From positions 1 through 64,000 of the forward strand of contig NZ_AYMQ01000105.1 of assembly GCF_000633355.1 (NCBI RefSeq): DNA of 64,000 nt. The letters are read 5' to 3'. Source of the stretch: Serratia sp. H1w (GTDB lineage: Bacteria > Pseudomonadota > Gammaproteobacteria > Enterobacterales > Enterobacteriaceae). Each line of letters opens with the position of its first letter. Positions within the stretch are counted from its first letter, which is position 1. The translations under genes were made by a program, and so were the position numbers. Below are positions 36,344 through 45,445 of this stretch, in pieces. Below the pieces are notes generated by a model that was not told where the DNA came from, did not search any database, and saw only the letters and a list, made by a program, of their open reading frames with translations.

Positions 36344-36742
36344 ATGCATCGTCTGCGCTTCGCCAAGAAGCGGGCCGGCGTATGGCTATTGGCCTTCTGC
36401 TGGTTACTGCTCAACAGCCAATTGGCGATCGCCAGCCATAACTGCAATCTGCAACTTACCAGCGCCGCGCCTGCCACGCAGCATACGATGCATATGCAGG
36501 CCGCCGATCCGCAAGCCGATAAGATGATGCAGGCCGAAGGGCCCCTGTGTGAAAAACACTGCGTGCCAGATTCGGCACAGCAAGATCACGGCAACCTGGC
36601 CTTGGCGGCGGTATTACCTGCCAGCAGTGAGTTGTTGGTTGCCGCTCCTCAGCCCCAGGCACAGTTCTCACGCCTCGATTGGCAAACCCCTCCGATAGCA
36701 GGCCCACCGGCAGAGATCGTCTTCTGCCGCTTCCGTGAATAG
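36344..36742 (+). CDS. Small exported Cys/His/Met-containing protein of the copper operon
   Basis: A 132-residue protein not recognised with certainty. It has a basic start and hydrophobic segment (MHRLRFAKKRAGVWLLAFCWLLLNSQLAIA) that looks like a signal peptide. A short polar region with possible metal ligands follows (SHNCNLQL, QHTMHMQAADPQADKMMQ, LCEKHCVPDSAQQDHG), then an Ala/Pro-rich tail ending in CRFRE. It precedes cusF by 71 bp on the same strand, so it is probably the first gene of the cus operon and may bind or sense copper. The start is uncertain: no good ribosome site precedes 36344, and the frame is open upstream to 36209. Confidence 0.55.
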   Translation: MHRLRFAKKRAGVWLLAFCWLLLNSQLAIASHNCNLQLTSAAPATQHTMHMQAADPQADKMMQAEGPLCEKHCVPDSAQQDHGNLALAAVLPASSELLVAAPQPQAQFSRLDWQTPPIAGPPAEIVFCRFRE

Positions 36743-36813
36743 CCAAACCCATCGCTTTGCCGTCTAGCACGGCGACTTGAATTGTTGTTTGTCTAATTTA
36801 TGGAGCTATCGTT

Positions 36814-37134
36814 ATGCGTAACCTGATTACTGCTATTTTCATTTCCCTGTTGTTCTCTTCTTTCGTCTCCGCCGAGGAGATGCAGCATCACCAACATGCC
36901 AGCCAAGACGCAGCCGTCTATCACTCCAAGGGAATCGTTAAGGCCTGGGGTGAACAGAAAGTTTCGCTCGCTCATCCCGCTATTCCGGCTTTGAACTGGC
37001 CGCCAATGACCATGAATTTCCTGCAGCCCCAGCCGCCACTGCCTGCCTTGGTTGTCGGAACGGCGGTGGAGTTCAGCTTCCGTCAGGTTGACGGTGGTTA
37101 TCAACTGACCGCCATCCGCGCCAGCCAAGACTAA
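36814..37134 (+). CDS. cusF: Periplasmic copper/silver chaperone CusF
   Basis: A 106-residue protein. The signal peptide is residues about 1-20 (cleaved near VSA-EEM), a His/Met-rich stretch follows (MQHHQHASQ), and an OB-fold with WPPMTMNF carries the tryptophan and two methionines that, with an upstream His (here in LAHPAIPALNW), bind Cu(I)/Ag(I) in CusF. It delivers metal to the CusCBA pump. It is encoded 10 bp before cusC. Confidence 0.88.
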   Translation: MRNLITAIFISLLFSSFVSAEEMQHHQHASQDAAVYHSKGIVKAWGEQKVSLAHPAIPALNWPPMTMNFLQPQPPLPALVVGTAVEFSFRQVDGGYQLTAIRASQD

Positions 37135-37144
37135 CGGGGGCACC

Positions 37145-38401
37145 ATGTCCAGATTACTTTCTCACCCATTGCGGGTGAGCTGGCTGCTGCTCGCCTGTTG
37201 GACGGCGAGTGCGCAGGCGGCGGACCTGACGTTGGAACAGTCGTTGCTAGCGGCAGAGCGCTATTCAGCCGAACTCTCGGCCAATCAACACCAGGTCAAC
37301 GCATTGCAAAACATGGCGGATTCGGCGATGGAATTACCCGATCCCAAGCTGAAATTCGGTATTGAAAACGTGCCGGTACAGGGCGGTAACGCCCGTCGTC
37401 TGACCCGTGAGGGGATGACCATGGAGCGGGTTGGCATCATGCAGGATTATGTCAGCAGCACCAAACGCCAACGCAAGGCGGACACTCTGCGTGCCGAAGC
37501 CAATAAAACCGAAGCCAGCAGTGCAACTATCCGCGCCCGTTTGCAGCAGCAGACGGCACAGGCCTGGTTGGAACTGGCGCTTAGCCAGCAGACGCTGAAA
37601 GACGCCACGGCGTTACTGAAAGAAAGTGAGCGGCAAATCGCTGCCCAACATGCTGGAGTTGCCAGCGGTAGTTCGCCCGCCGCTAACGTCATCGATGCTC
37701 GTTTAACGCTGCTGGCGATGCAGGATCGGCTCAGCGAGGCGCAGCGGGACGTCACCATCGCTCAGGCACGTTTGACTCAGTTGACCGGGCAGCAGGTCGA
37801 AGGGATCGGTGGCCCGTTGCCGCGTTTCGAACGCCTGCCTGCCGAGAGCGATCTGCTGCGGCAAGCGATCAAACAGCACCCGGAAGTGGTGCAGGCAAGC
37901 CGTGAAGCCGATGTGGCCAAGGCGCGATCGGCGCAGTCAGAGGTGGCAGCCATTCCAGACGTGGGTATAGAAGTGTCGTATGGCAAACGGGCCGATGGCT
38001 ATGAGGATATGGCGGGCGTGATGTTTACCGTCGATTTGCCCCTGTTCCGCTCCCAGCGACAGGACAAAGACTATGCCGCCGACGTTTCCCGCTCTATGGA
38101 AGCCAACGATCAACTGACGTTATTGATCCGCGATCACCAGGCTCAGTTGGATACCCTGCTGGCGCAATATCAGGCCGCGCAGGCGCAATGGCAGCGTCAG
38201 GAGCAACAAGCGATCCCGTTGCAGCAGCAACGTGTGGCCTTGCAGCTAGCGCAATACCGCAGTGGCAAAAGCGATCTCTCCTCAGTATTGGAAGCACGTC
38301 GGGCCTTGCTCGATAGCCGTCTTAGTGCCGGTAAGGCTGCGCGTGAACTGGCGCAGCTGTGGGCTGCCATCCGTTATCTCACCGTGCAGGAGGCTCTGTA
38401 A
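37145..38401 (+). CDS. cusC: Outer-membrane factor of the copper efflux pump (CusC-like, TolC family)
   Basis: A 418-residue TolC-family protein with a signal peptide (cleavage near SAQA-ADL, although LLAC at residues 14-17 region could be a lipobox). Two TolC repeats show long coiled-coil helices rich in Ala, Gln and Arg. It forms the outer-membrane duct for CusBA. The call rests on the TolC-type sequence and the position between cusF and cusB. It is shorter than E. coli CusC (about 457), resembling the heavy-metal efflux outer-membrane proteins found in other genera. The stop overlaps the cusB start (TAATG). Confidence 0.85.
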   Translation: MSRLLSHPLRVSWLLLACWTASAQAADLTLEQSLLAAERYSAELSANQHQVNALQNMADSAMELPDPKLKFGIENVPVQGGNARRLTREGMTMERVGIMQDYVSSTKRQRKADTLRAEANKTEASSATIRARLQQQTAQAWLELALSQQTLKDATALLKESERQIAAQHAGVASGSSPAANVIDARLTLLAMQDRLSEAQRDVTIAQARLTQLTGQQVEGIGGPLPRFERLPAESDLLRQAIKQHPEVVQASREADVAKARSAQSEVAAIPDVGIEVSYGKRADGYEDMAGVMFTVDLPLFRSQRQDKDYAADVSRSMEANDQLTLLIRDHQAQLDTLLAQYQAAQAQWQRQEQQAIPLQQQRVALQLAQYRSGKSDLSSVLEARRALLDSRLSAGKAARELAQLWAAIRYLTVQEAL

Positions 38402-39843
38402 TGAAAATGCGTTTTAGCCTGACGTTGTTAGCCGCCTTATTGGGCGGAGCCATGGGCGGTTATTGGTTTGCCGGGGAGAGGGCCGCAACACAGCCTGCCA
38501 GCGGCGGCGCTGAACGGCAGGTGCTGTATTGGTACGATCCGATGGTACCCGGCCAGCGCTTTGATAAGCCGGGGAAATCCCCGTTTATGGATATGGAACT
38601 GGTGCCACGCTATGCCGATGAGCAGCAGGAAGATGGCGGAGTCACCATCAGCGCCCGCCAGCAGCAGAATCTGGGCGTTCGTACAACGGCAGCACAACTG
38701 CGTGAGTTGAATTTGCAGTTGGAGGCTTATGGCAGCGTCGCTACCGATGAACGTAGCGTGCAGGTGATTGCCGCACGGGCCAATGGGCTGGTGGAGAAGC
38801 TCTATGTACGGGCCAGCCAGCAGCAGGTAAAAAAAGGCGAGGCACTGGCTCAGCTGTGGATCCCGGACTGGAGCGCTGCGCAGCAGGAATATCTGGCGAT
38901 CCGCAAGTTGGGGGATAGCGCACTGACTTCGGCAGCCCGCCAGCGTCTGGCGTTGCAGTTTATGCCGGAAGCCATCATTCGGCAGGTTGAACGCAGCGGT
39001 CAACCACAGACCCGCATTAGCGTTAGTGCACCGGAGAGCGGCTTTATCAACAAGCTGGATGCGCGGGAGGGGATGCAGGTCACCGCAACCCAGGGCCTGT
39101 TTGAATTGGCCAGCCTTGACCCGGTGTGGATGGTCATTGACTATCCACAAGCACAGGCCGGGCTATTGCAGGTAGGCGATGCCGTGGCCGCTAGCTCCGC
39201 CAGTTGGCCAGGAGAACGTTTTACCGGCGAGGTCAGTGAACTGTTGCCTAACGTCGATCCGCTGACCCGCACTTTTAAAGCGCGTATCGTGCTGAAGAAT
39301 CCCCGACAACGTCTGAAACCAGGCATGTATTTACAGGTACAACTGGCGCAAAACGCCGGGGCCAAGCCGGTGCTGGCTATCCCGCAGGAAGCCTTGATCG
39401 GCAACGGCGATCGCAACCGGGTGCTGGTGGCAGAAGGCAACGGCCATTTTGCCCCAGTTGAGGTGGTCGCCGGTCTGGCACAGGACGGCTGGGTAGAAAT
39501 TAAACAGGGTCTGCAAGCCGGGCAACAGGTAGTGACTTCAGGCCAGTTCCTGATTGATTCCGAAGCCAGCATGCGCAGCGCCTTGCCACAGATGGCCGCA
39601 CAGGAGGGAGTCAAGCAATACCAGACGATGGGCGTGGTCGAGGCGGTGGATGGCGCAACCGTCACGCTGTCGCATGAGCCGGTCGCAGAGTTGCAATGGC
39701 CAGCGATGACCATGGACTTTACTCTGCCAGCGGGTGGGTTGCCTGCCGGGATTGGTATCGGCAGCAAGGTGATGTTCCACTTTAGCGTGGATGAAAATGG
39801 CTCGCACATCAGCCAGATCATGCCGCAAGGGGGCCACCAATGA
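38401..39843 (+). CDS. cusB: Membrane fusion protein CusB with C-terminal CusF-like domain
   Basis: A 480-residue periplasmic adaptor. An N-terminal anchor (about 5-23) is followed by a heavy-metal-binding segment [20 protein letters not shown] and MDMELVP (about 43-69), holding the methionines that bind Cu(I)/Ag(I). Hairpin, lipoyl and beta-barrel domains come next. From about residue 406 a second CusF-like OB domain carries WPAMTMDF. E. coli CusB lacks that fused domain and is about 70 residues shorter. The start codon shares a base with the cusC stop, and the end overlaps cusA by four bases. Confidence 0.93.
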   Translation: MKMRFSLTLLAALLGGAMGGYWFAGERAATQPASGGAERQVLYWYDPMVPGQRFDKPGKSPFMDMELVPRYADEQQEDGGVTISARQQQNLGVRTTAAQLRELNLQLEAYGSVATDERSVQVIAARANGLVEKLYVRASQQQVKKGEALAQLWIPDWSAAQQEYLAIRKLGDSALTSAARQRLALQFMPEAIIRQVERSGQPQTRISVSAPESGFINKLDAREGMQVTATQGLFELASLDPVWMVIDYPQAQAGLLQVGDAVAASSASWPGERFTGEVSELLPNVDPLTRTFKARIVLKNPRQRLKPGMYLQVQLAQNAGAKPVLAIPQEALIGNGDRNRVLVAEGNGHFAPVEVVAGLAQDGWVEIKQGLQAGQQVVTSGQFLIDSEASMRSALPQMAAQEGVKQYQTMGVVEAVDGATVTLSHEPVAELQWPAMTMDFTLPAGGLPAGIGIGSKVMFHFSVDENGSHISQIMPQGGHQ

Positions 39844-42800
39844 TCGCCTCCGTGATCCGCTGGTCGATACGCAATCGCCTGTTGGTATTACTGGCTTCGG
39901 TCTTGCTGGCCGGGTGGGGCGTCTGGGCGTTGCAGAAGGCGCCGCTGGATGCGCTGCCCGATCTCTCCGACGTTCAGGTGATCGTCCGGGCGACCTATCC
40001 GGGCAAAGCACCGCAGGTGATCGAAGATCAGGTTACTTACCCGCTGACCACCACCATGCTGACGGTACCAGGGGCCAGCACGGTACGGGGCTTCTCGATG
40101 TTCGGCGATGCCTACGTCTACATTCTGTTTGAAGACGGTACCGATCCTTACTGGGCTCGCTCGCGGGTGCTGGAATCACTCAGTCAGGTGCAGTCCTCGC
40201 TACCGCCTCAGGTGAAGGTGGCGCTGGGGCCGGACGCGACAGGCCTTGGCTGGGTGTATGAGTACGCGTTGGTGGATCGCACCGGCAAACACAGCCTGGC
40301 CGATCTGCGCGCCTTGCAGGACTGGACGCTGAAGTTTGAGCTGAAAACCGTCCCCAACGTGGCGGAGGTGGCCAGCGTTGGCGGCATGGTGCGGCAATAT
40401 CAGGTGATATTAAACCCGCAAAGTATGCGAGCGTTGAATATTACCCACCAGCAGGTGGTGAGCGCCATTCAGGATGCCAACCAGGAAGGCGGCGGTGCGC
40501 TGCTGGAGATGGGGGAGGCCGAGTATATGGTGCGCACCTCCGGCTACCTGAAAAAGCTCGCCGACTTTAATAACGTGGTGATCACCGCGCGTGACGGGGT
40601 GCCTATCCTGCTTTCACAGGTGGCAGAACTGCGTGAAGGACCGGAAATCCGCCGTGGTGTGGCGGAACTCAACGGTGAAGGCGAAGTAGCCGGGGGCATT
40701 GTGGTGATGCGCTACGGCAAGAATGCCTTGGAAACCATCAATGCGCTGAAGGCCAAACTGCAACAGCTCCAGCACACCCTGCCGCCGGGCGTGGAGATCG
40801 TGCCGGTTTACGACCGATCGCAGTTGATCGAACACGCGATCGATACGCTGTCATTCAAGCTGCAGGAAGAGTTCCTGGTGGTCGCGGTGGTGTGCGCCTT
40901 GTTCCTGTCCCACTTCCGTTCGGCGCTGGTGGCGATGGTAACCCTGCCGCTGGGGATCCTCGGTGCCTTTGTGGTAATGCACTACCAGGGGGTTAACGCC
41001 AATATCATGTCGCTGGGGGGCATTGCCATTGCCATCGGTGCGATGGTGGATGCCGCGATCGTAATGATCGAAAACATGCACAAGGTGTTAGAGCAGTGGC
41101 GACAACGTCATCCCGGCCAGCAGCCGACCTCGAAAGATTACTGGCATATTTCGGAGCAGGCGGCGGTTGAGGTTGGGCCGGCGCTGTTCTGTAGCCTATT
41201 AATCATTACCTTGTCGTTTATCCCGGTGTTTTCGCTACAGGCGCAGGAAGGGCGGATGTTTGCGCCGCTGGCGTTTACCAAAACCTATGCCATGGCGGTC
41301 TCCGCCGGGCTGGGCATCACGCTGGTGCCGGTGTTGATGGGCTACTTTATCCGTGGCCGTATTCCGGATGAGCATGCCAACCCGATCAATCGCTGGTTGA
41401 TCCGTATGTATCAGCCGCTGTTGGCCGCAGTGCTGGCACGCCCAAAAACGACCCTGGGGATTTCTGCCCTGTTGTTGGTGCTGACTCTGTTCCCACTCAG
41501 CCGTTTGGGCAGCGAGTTCATGCCGCCGTTGGACGAAGGGGATCTGCTGTATATGCCTTCGACCCTGCCGGGGATTTCGGCCCGTGAAGCGGCACGGCTG
41601 CTACAGTTGACCGATCGATTGATAAAAACCGTGCCGGAAGTGGACACGGTATTTGGCAAGGCCGGGCGAGCGGAAACGGCCACCGATCCGGCACCGTTGA
41701 CCATGCTGGAAACCACCATTCGCTTTAAACCGCGTGACCAGTGGCGGCCCGGCATGACGATGGACAAGCTGGTGGCGGAACTGGACAGTGTGGTCAAAGT
41801 GCCAGGCATTGCCAACGTCTGGGTGCCGCCGATCCGCAACCGCCTGGATATGCTGGCGACCGGCATTAAAAGCCCGGTGGGCATCAAGGTTAACGGTAGC
41901 AATATTGCCGATATCGAGCTGGCGGCGAGCCAGATCGAGCAGGTGGTGAAGCGAGTTCCGGGGGTGACTTCTGCGCTGGCGGAACGTCTTGCCGGTGGGC
42001 GCTATGTGGATATCGATATCGATCGCCAGCGTGCGGCACGTTATGGCGTATCGGTGAAAGAGCTGCAATCCATCGTTGCGACGCTGGTAGGTGGGGAAAA
42101 CGTTGCCGAAACCATTGAGGGACGCGCGCGTTACCCGATCAACGTTCGCTATCCAAGGGAGCTCCGTGATTCGCTGCAAAAGCTGCGTGAACTACCGGTG
42201 CTGACCGCCGCGGGTGGACAGGTACCGCTGGCAGAACTGGCAGATATTCGTATCAGTGAAGGGCCGCCAATGCTGAAAAGCGAGAACGCACGTCTCTCCG
42301 ACTGGATCTACGTCGATCTGCGCGGGCGCGATTTGAAATCGGCAGTGGAGGAGATGCAGCAGGTAGTGGCACAGCAGGTGAAGTTGCCTGCCGGCGTTTC
42401 GGTCAGTTGGTCAGGGCAGTTTGAGTATCTGGAACGCGCCAGCGCCCAGCTGAAGATTGTGCTGCCGGTGACGTTGGCAATCATCTTCGTGCTGCTGTTC
42501 GTCACCTTCAACAGCGTGAGTGATGCGTTGTTGATTATGGCGACGCTGCCATTTGCGCTGATAGGCGGGGTCTGGCTGCTGTATCTGCTCGATTACAACC
42601 TGTCGGTGGCGGGGGCGGTGGGCTTTATTGCCCTTGCTGGGGTGGCGGCCGAGTTTGGCGTGATTATGGTACTGTATCTGAATCAGGCGCTGGCGAAATA
42701 TCGTCAACCGGGCCAGCCGTTGAGCCATCAACAACTGATGGCGGCGATAAGCGAAGGGGCGGTATTGCGTGTCAGGCCTAAGGTGATGACGGTCGCGACC

Positions 42801-42983
42801 ATTATGGCCGGTTTACTGCCGATCATGTGGGGCGGTGGTGCCGGTTCGGAGGTGATGCAGAGGATTGCCGCACCGATGATTGGCGGTATGGTCAGTGCGC
42901 CATTGCTTTCGATGTTAGTGATCCCGGCTGTGTACTCGCTGCTGCACCGCAAAGATGAAAAGCCAGGTGTGCAGGCGGAGTAA
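39840..42983 (+). CDS. cusA: Copper/silver RND efflux pump CusA
   Basis: A 1047-residue heavy-metal RND transporter with the usual twelve transmembrane helices and two large periplasmic loops (about 35-335 and 530-860). It starts [18 protein letters not shown] and contains the HME-RND sequences [20 protein letters not shown] and [20 protein letters not shown]. It pumps Cu(I) and Ag(I) from periplasm or cytoplasm through CusBC using the proton gradient. The operon carries no cusRS two-component genes, so its regulator is elsewhere. Confidence 0.95.
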   Translation: MIASVIRWSIRNRLLVLLASVLLAGWGVWALQKAPLDALPDLSDVQVIVRATYPGKAPQVIEDQVTYPLTTTMLTVPGASTVRGFSMFGDAYVYILFEDGTDPYWARSRVLESLSQVQSSLPPQVKVALGPDATGLGWVYEYALVDRTGKHSLADLRALQDWTLKFELKTVPNVAEVASVGGMVRQYQVILNPQSMRALNITHQQVVSAIQDANQEGGGALLEMGEAEYMVRTSGYLKKLADFNNVVITARDGVPILLSQVAELREGPEIRRGVAELNGEGEVAGGIVVMRYGKNALETINALKAKLQQLQHTLPPGVEIVPVYDRSQLIEHAIDTLSFKLQEEFLVVAVVCALFLSHFRSALVAMVTLPLGILGAFVVMHYQGVNANIMSLGGIAIAIGAMVDAAIVMIENMHKVLEQWRQRHPGQQPTSKDYWHISEQAAVEVGPALFCSLLIITLSFIPVFSLQAQEGRMFAPLAFTKTYAMAVSAGLGITLVPVLMGYFIRGRIPDEHANPINRWLIRMYQPLLAAVLARPKTTLGISALLLVLTLFPLSRLGSEFMPPLDEGDLLYMPSTLPGISAREAARLLQLTDRLIKTVPEVDTVFGKAGRAETATDPAPLTMLETTIRFKPRDQWRPGMTMDKLVAELDSVVKVPGIANVWVPPIRNRLDMLATGIKSPVGIKVNGSNIADIELAASQIEQVVKRVPGVTSALAERLAGGRYVDIDIDRQRAARYGVSVKELQSIVATLVGGENVAETIEGRARYPINVRYPRELRDSLQKLRELPVLTAAGGQVPLAELADIRISEGPPMLKSENARLSDWIYVDLRGRDLKSAVEEMQQVVAQQVKLPAGVSVSWSGQFEYLERASAQLKIVLPVTLAIIFVLLFVTFNSVSDALLIMATLPFALIGGVWLLYLLDYNLSVAGAVGFIALAGVAAEFGVIMVLYLNQALAKYRQPGQPLSHQQLMAAISEGAVLRVRPKVMTVATIMAGLLPIMWGGGAGSEVMQRIAAPMIGGMVSAPLLSMLVIPAVYSLLHRKDEKPGVQAE

Positions 42984-42985
42984 AT

Positions 42986-43143
42986 CCCCCTCATCCCAAC
43001 CCTCTCCCAAAGGGAGAGGGAGCTAGTACAGCGTCGTTGGTATCCGCGTAGGGGCGCTGCATGCTGCGCCCGTGTTAAGGTCAGATGCGGGTGTTAAATT
43101 GTGGCACGTTCGGTCACCTTTCCCTGTGGGAAAGGTAAGGGGG
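42986..43143. repeat. Palindromic intergenic repeat, copy 4, containing a repeat-B unit
   Basis: It starts CCCCCTCATCCCAACCCTC three bases after cusA and ends TGTGGGAAAGGTAAGGGGG before apbE. The inner part AAATTGTGGCACGTTCGGTC is shared, in one orientation or the other, with copies 1, 2 and 6. A B-type hairpin (43048-43080) lies within, as if one repeat had inserted in another. It sits between two converging genes. Confidence 0.8.
43048..43080. repeat. Short hairpin repeat B, copy 3
   Basis: GTAGGGGCGCTGCATGCTGC followed by GCCCGTG; the first 24 bases are identical to the copy at 17829. It is nested in the larger palindromic repeat. Confidence 0.78.
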
Positions 43144-43152
43144 AAAAACGTC

Positions 43153-44184
43153 CTACTTGACCAAAAACGCCTTAAACTGCGGCGTCATTACCGCGCTGAA
43201 GCCATCATCGGTTTTGGTGATCAGATACACCGCCAACCCTTTCTCTTCTGCGAGCTTGAGTGCTTTCTCCGTACCCAGCACCATCAATCCGGTATCCCAT
43301 CCATCGGCTTCCAGCGCCGTAGGGGCGATCACCGTGGCGGAAACCAGCTTATGGGTAATTGGCCGCCCGGTAACGGGATCGATGACATGGGAATAGCGCT
43401 GGCCGTCCTGCTCGAAGTAGTTACGATAACTCCCCGCGGTGCTGATGCCATAGCCTTGCAAATCCACCAGCGCCTGCACCGCATTTTCCCGATCGGTTGG
43501 CTTTTGGATAGCGACCCGCCAAGGCTGGTTTTGGCCATTCACACCGCGTGACGAAACGGCCCCGCCCACCGAAACCAGATAGTTGGTGATGCCTTTACGC
43601 GCCATCAACTGCACCAACTGATCCACACCGTAGCCTTCACCCAGCGTGGAGAGATCGACATACATGCCCGGCAGATCTTTTTGCAACCATTCACCCCGGT
43701 TGTCGCTGAGCAGCTTCAGATGTTGTAAGCCAATCTGGCTGCGTGCCGCTTCGATCTGCTGCTGGCTAGGGACTTTGACGACTCGTTTATCCGGGCCGAA
43801 ACCCCACAGGTTAACCAACGGGCCAACGGTAATATCCATCGCGCCCCCGGTATCACGGCCAATGCGCTGGGCGGTGAGGATGATATCGGCCATCCCACGG
43901 GGAATAGGTTGCGGATCGGCGCTTGGGTTCTGGTTGAAGCGAGATAACACCGAATCTGGGCGGTAGGTCGAAATGTCGTCGTTGGCCTGCTCCAACAGCG
44001 CATCGATCTCTTGCTGTAATTGCTGTTTGCTCTCGGTGATAGTACCGCTCACCTTCACGCTATAGAACGTCCCCATGGTTTTGCCTTCGATATCGATCTG
44101 GGGGCGGGTGTTGGCATCGTTACAGGCGGCTAGCAACATAATTGCCGCGCTCAGCAGCAGCCCTTTGGCAATGGAATTGGCCAT
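43153..44184 (-). CDS. apbE: FAD:protein FMN transferase ApbE
   Basis: A 343-residue lipoprotein with lipobox LLAAC (Cys about 20). ApbE attaches FMN through a phosphoester bond to Thr/Ser of periplasmic domains such as those of NqrC, NqrB and RnfG/RnfD. Family motifs GKTMGTFYSVKV, GAMDITVGPLVNLWGFGP, YVDLSTLGEGYGVD and HVIDPVTGRP are intact, and Mg-binding aspartates are in the C-terminal half (ALEADGWDTGLMVLG). ATG 44184 follows AGGA. Its flavoprotein targets are not in this window. Confidence 0.93.
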   Translation of the reverse strand: MANSIAKGLLLSAAIMLLAACNDANTRPQIDIEGKTMGTFYSVKVSGTITESKQQLQQEIDALLEQANDDISTYRPDSVLSRFNQNPSADPQPIPRGMADIILTAQRIGRDTGGAMDITVGPLVNLWGFGPDKRVVKVPSQQQIEAARSQIGLQHLKLLSDNRGEWLQKDLPGMYVDLSTLGEGYGVDQLVQLMARKGITNYLVSVGGAVSSRGVNGQNQPWRVAIQKPTDRENAVQALVDLQGYGISTAGSYRNYFEQDGQRYSHVIDPVTGRPITHKLVSATVIAPTALEADGWDTGLMVLGTEKALKLAEEKGLAVYLITKTDDGFSAVMTPQFKAFLVK

Positions 44185-44329
44185 AGAAAATCCTAAAAGC
44201 AGGGAAAGACGACGGGTATAAAACAAAATCGGCCAAATGAAAAGGGCAACGTGCTTTTTTACTGGCGTAATTCAAGAGGTTCGGCTAACGTCACTTTCCA
44301 GTCCTCGCTTGGAAAATAAGAGTAACACC

Positions 44330-45445
44330 ATGAGTTCAAATGCGGTGACCAGTTTGTTGCGGCCATTTTTGCACGATCGTTTTCTGCACGCGTTGCTGCT
44401 GATGGGGATGCTACTGTATGCCATTGGTCCGCAGTCGCTAACGGCGCTATCTGGCTTTATCGATTGGCGCACCATTATGACCCTGCTGGGGTTAATGCTG
44501 CTGACCAAGGGGGTCGAAGTCAGCGGCTATTTCGATTTTATTGGTCGCCATATCGTCAACACCTTGCACAGCGAACGATCGCTGGCGCTGTTTTTGGTCT
44601 TTTCCGCCGCTTTGCTGTCGTCGTTTCTTACCAACGACGTAGCGTTGTTTATCGTTATCCCGCTTACCATCACGCTGAAAAAACTCTCTTCACTGCCGGT
44701 AAGCCGCCTGATCATCTTCCAGGCGCTGGCGGTGAACGCTGGGTCATTGCTCACGCCGATCGGCAACCCACAAAATATTTTGCTGTGGAGCAAGTCTTCG
44801 CTGACCTTTATGGAGTTTATTGGCCGCATGGCGCCGTTTGGCGTAGCGATGATGCTGAGCTTGCTGGTGGTTACCTGGTTCTGCTTCCCGGCGCGTAAAA
44901 TCCTTAAGGCTCCAAACACCCAGCCCTATCCTTATCAAATGCGTCTGTTGCTAGGCTGTGTGGCGCTGTATGTGGTCTTTCTGATTTGCCTGGATCTTGA
45001 TGTGCCGCTGTACGGCATGTTGCTGGTATTAGCCGGTTTTCTGCTGCTGGCCCGCAAGGTGCTGTTGCAGATCGACTGGTGCCTGATTTTGGTGTTTATC
45101 GCCATGTTTATCGATATCGGCCTGCTGACCCAACTGCCCGCGATGCAGCCGTTGTTTAACCAGATCGCCTCGCTGGCGGACGGCAGTGTGTACGTGTTGG
45201 GTATCGCTTTATCTCAGGTTATCAGTAACGTACCCGCGACGATCCTGTTGCTGAACTATGTTCCTTCCAGCGCCCTGGTGGCCTATGCGGTGAACGCTGG
45301 GGGCTTTGGTCTGGCAATCGGTTCGATGGCGAACCTGATCGCCCTGCGGATGGCGGGGGAACGCCAGATCTGGCTGCGGTTCCATTACTATTCGATACCG
45401 TTCCTGGCCTGGGCTACGCTGGTCGGCTGGCTGCTACTGCGTTAA
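44330..45445 (+). CDS. ybiR: YbiR-family anion transporter
   Basis: A 371-residue inner-membrane protein of the ion-transporter (arsenite/anion permease-like) superfamily, with about ten hydrophobic helices. Two inverted repeats each carry an asparagine/proline hairpin: SFLTNDVALFIVIPLTITL and NAGSLLTPIGNPQNILLW in the first, SQVISNVPATILLLNYVP in the second. It resembles E. coli YbiR closely in length and sequence. The substrate is not known. ATG 44330 (MSSNAVTSLLRPFL) follows AAGAG. Its last 32 bases overlap the end of the converging regulator gene. Confidence 0.88.
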   Translation: MSSNAVTSLLRPFLHDRFLHALLLMGMLLYAIGPQSLTALSGFIDWRTIMTLLGLMLLTKGVEVSGYFDFIGRHIVNTLHSERSLALFLVFSAALLSSFLTNDVALFIVIPLTITLKKLSSLPVSRLIIFQALAVNAGSLLTPIGNPQNILLWSKSSLTFMEFIGRMAPFGVAMMLSLLVVTWFCFPARKILKAPNTQPYPYQMRLLLGCVALYVVFLICLDLDVPLYGMLLVLAGFLLLARKVLLQIDWCLILVFIAMFIDIGLLTQLPAMQPLFNQIASLADGSVYVLGIALSQVISNVPATILLLNYVPSSALVAYAVNAGGFGLAIGSMANLIALRMAGERQIWLRFHYYSIPFLAWATLVGWLLLR

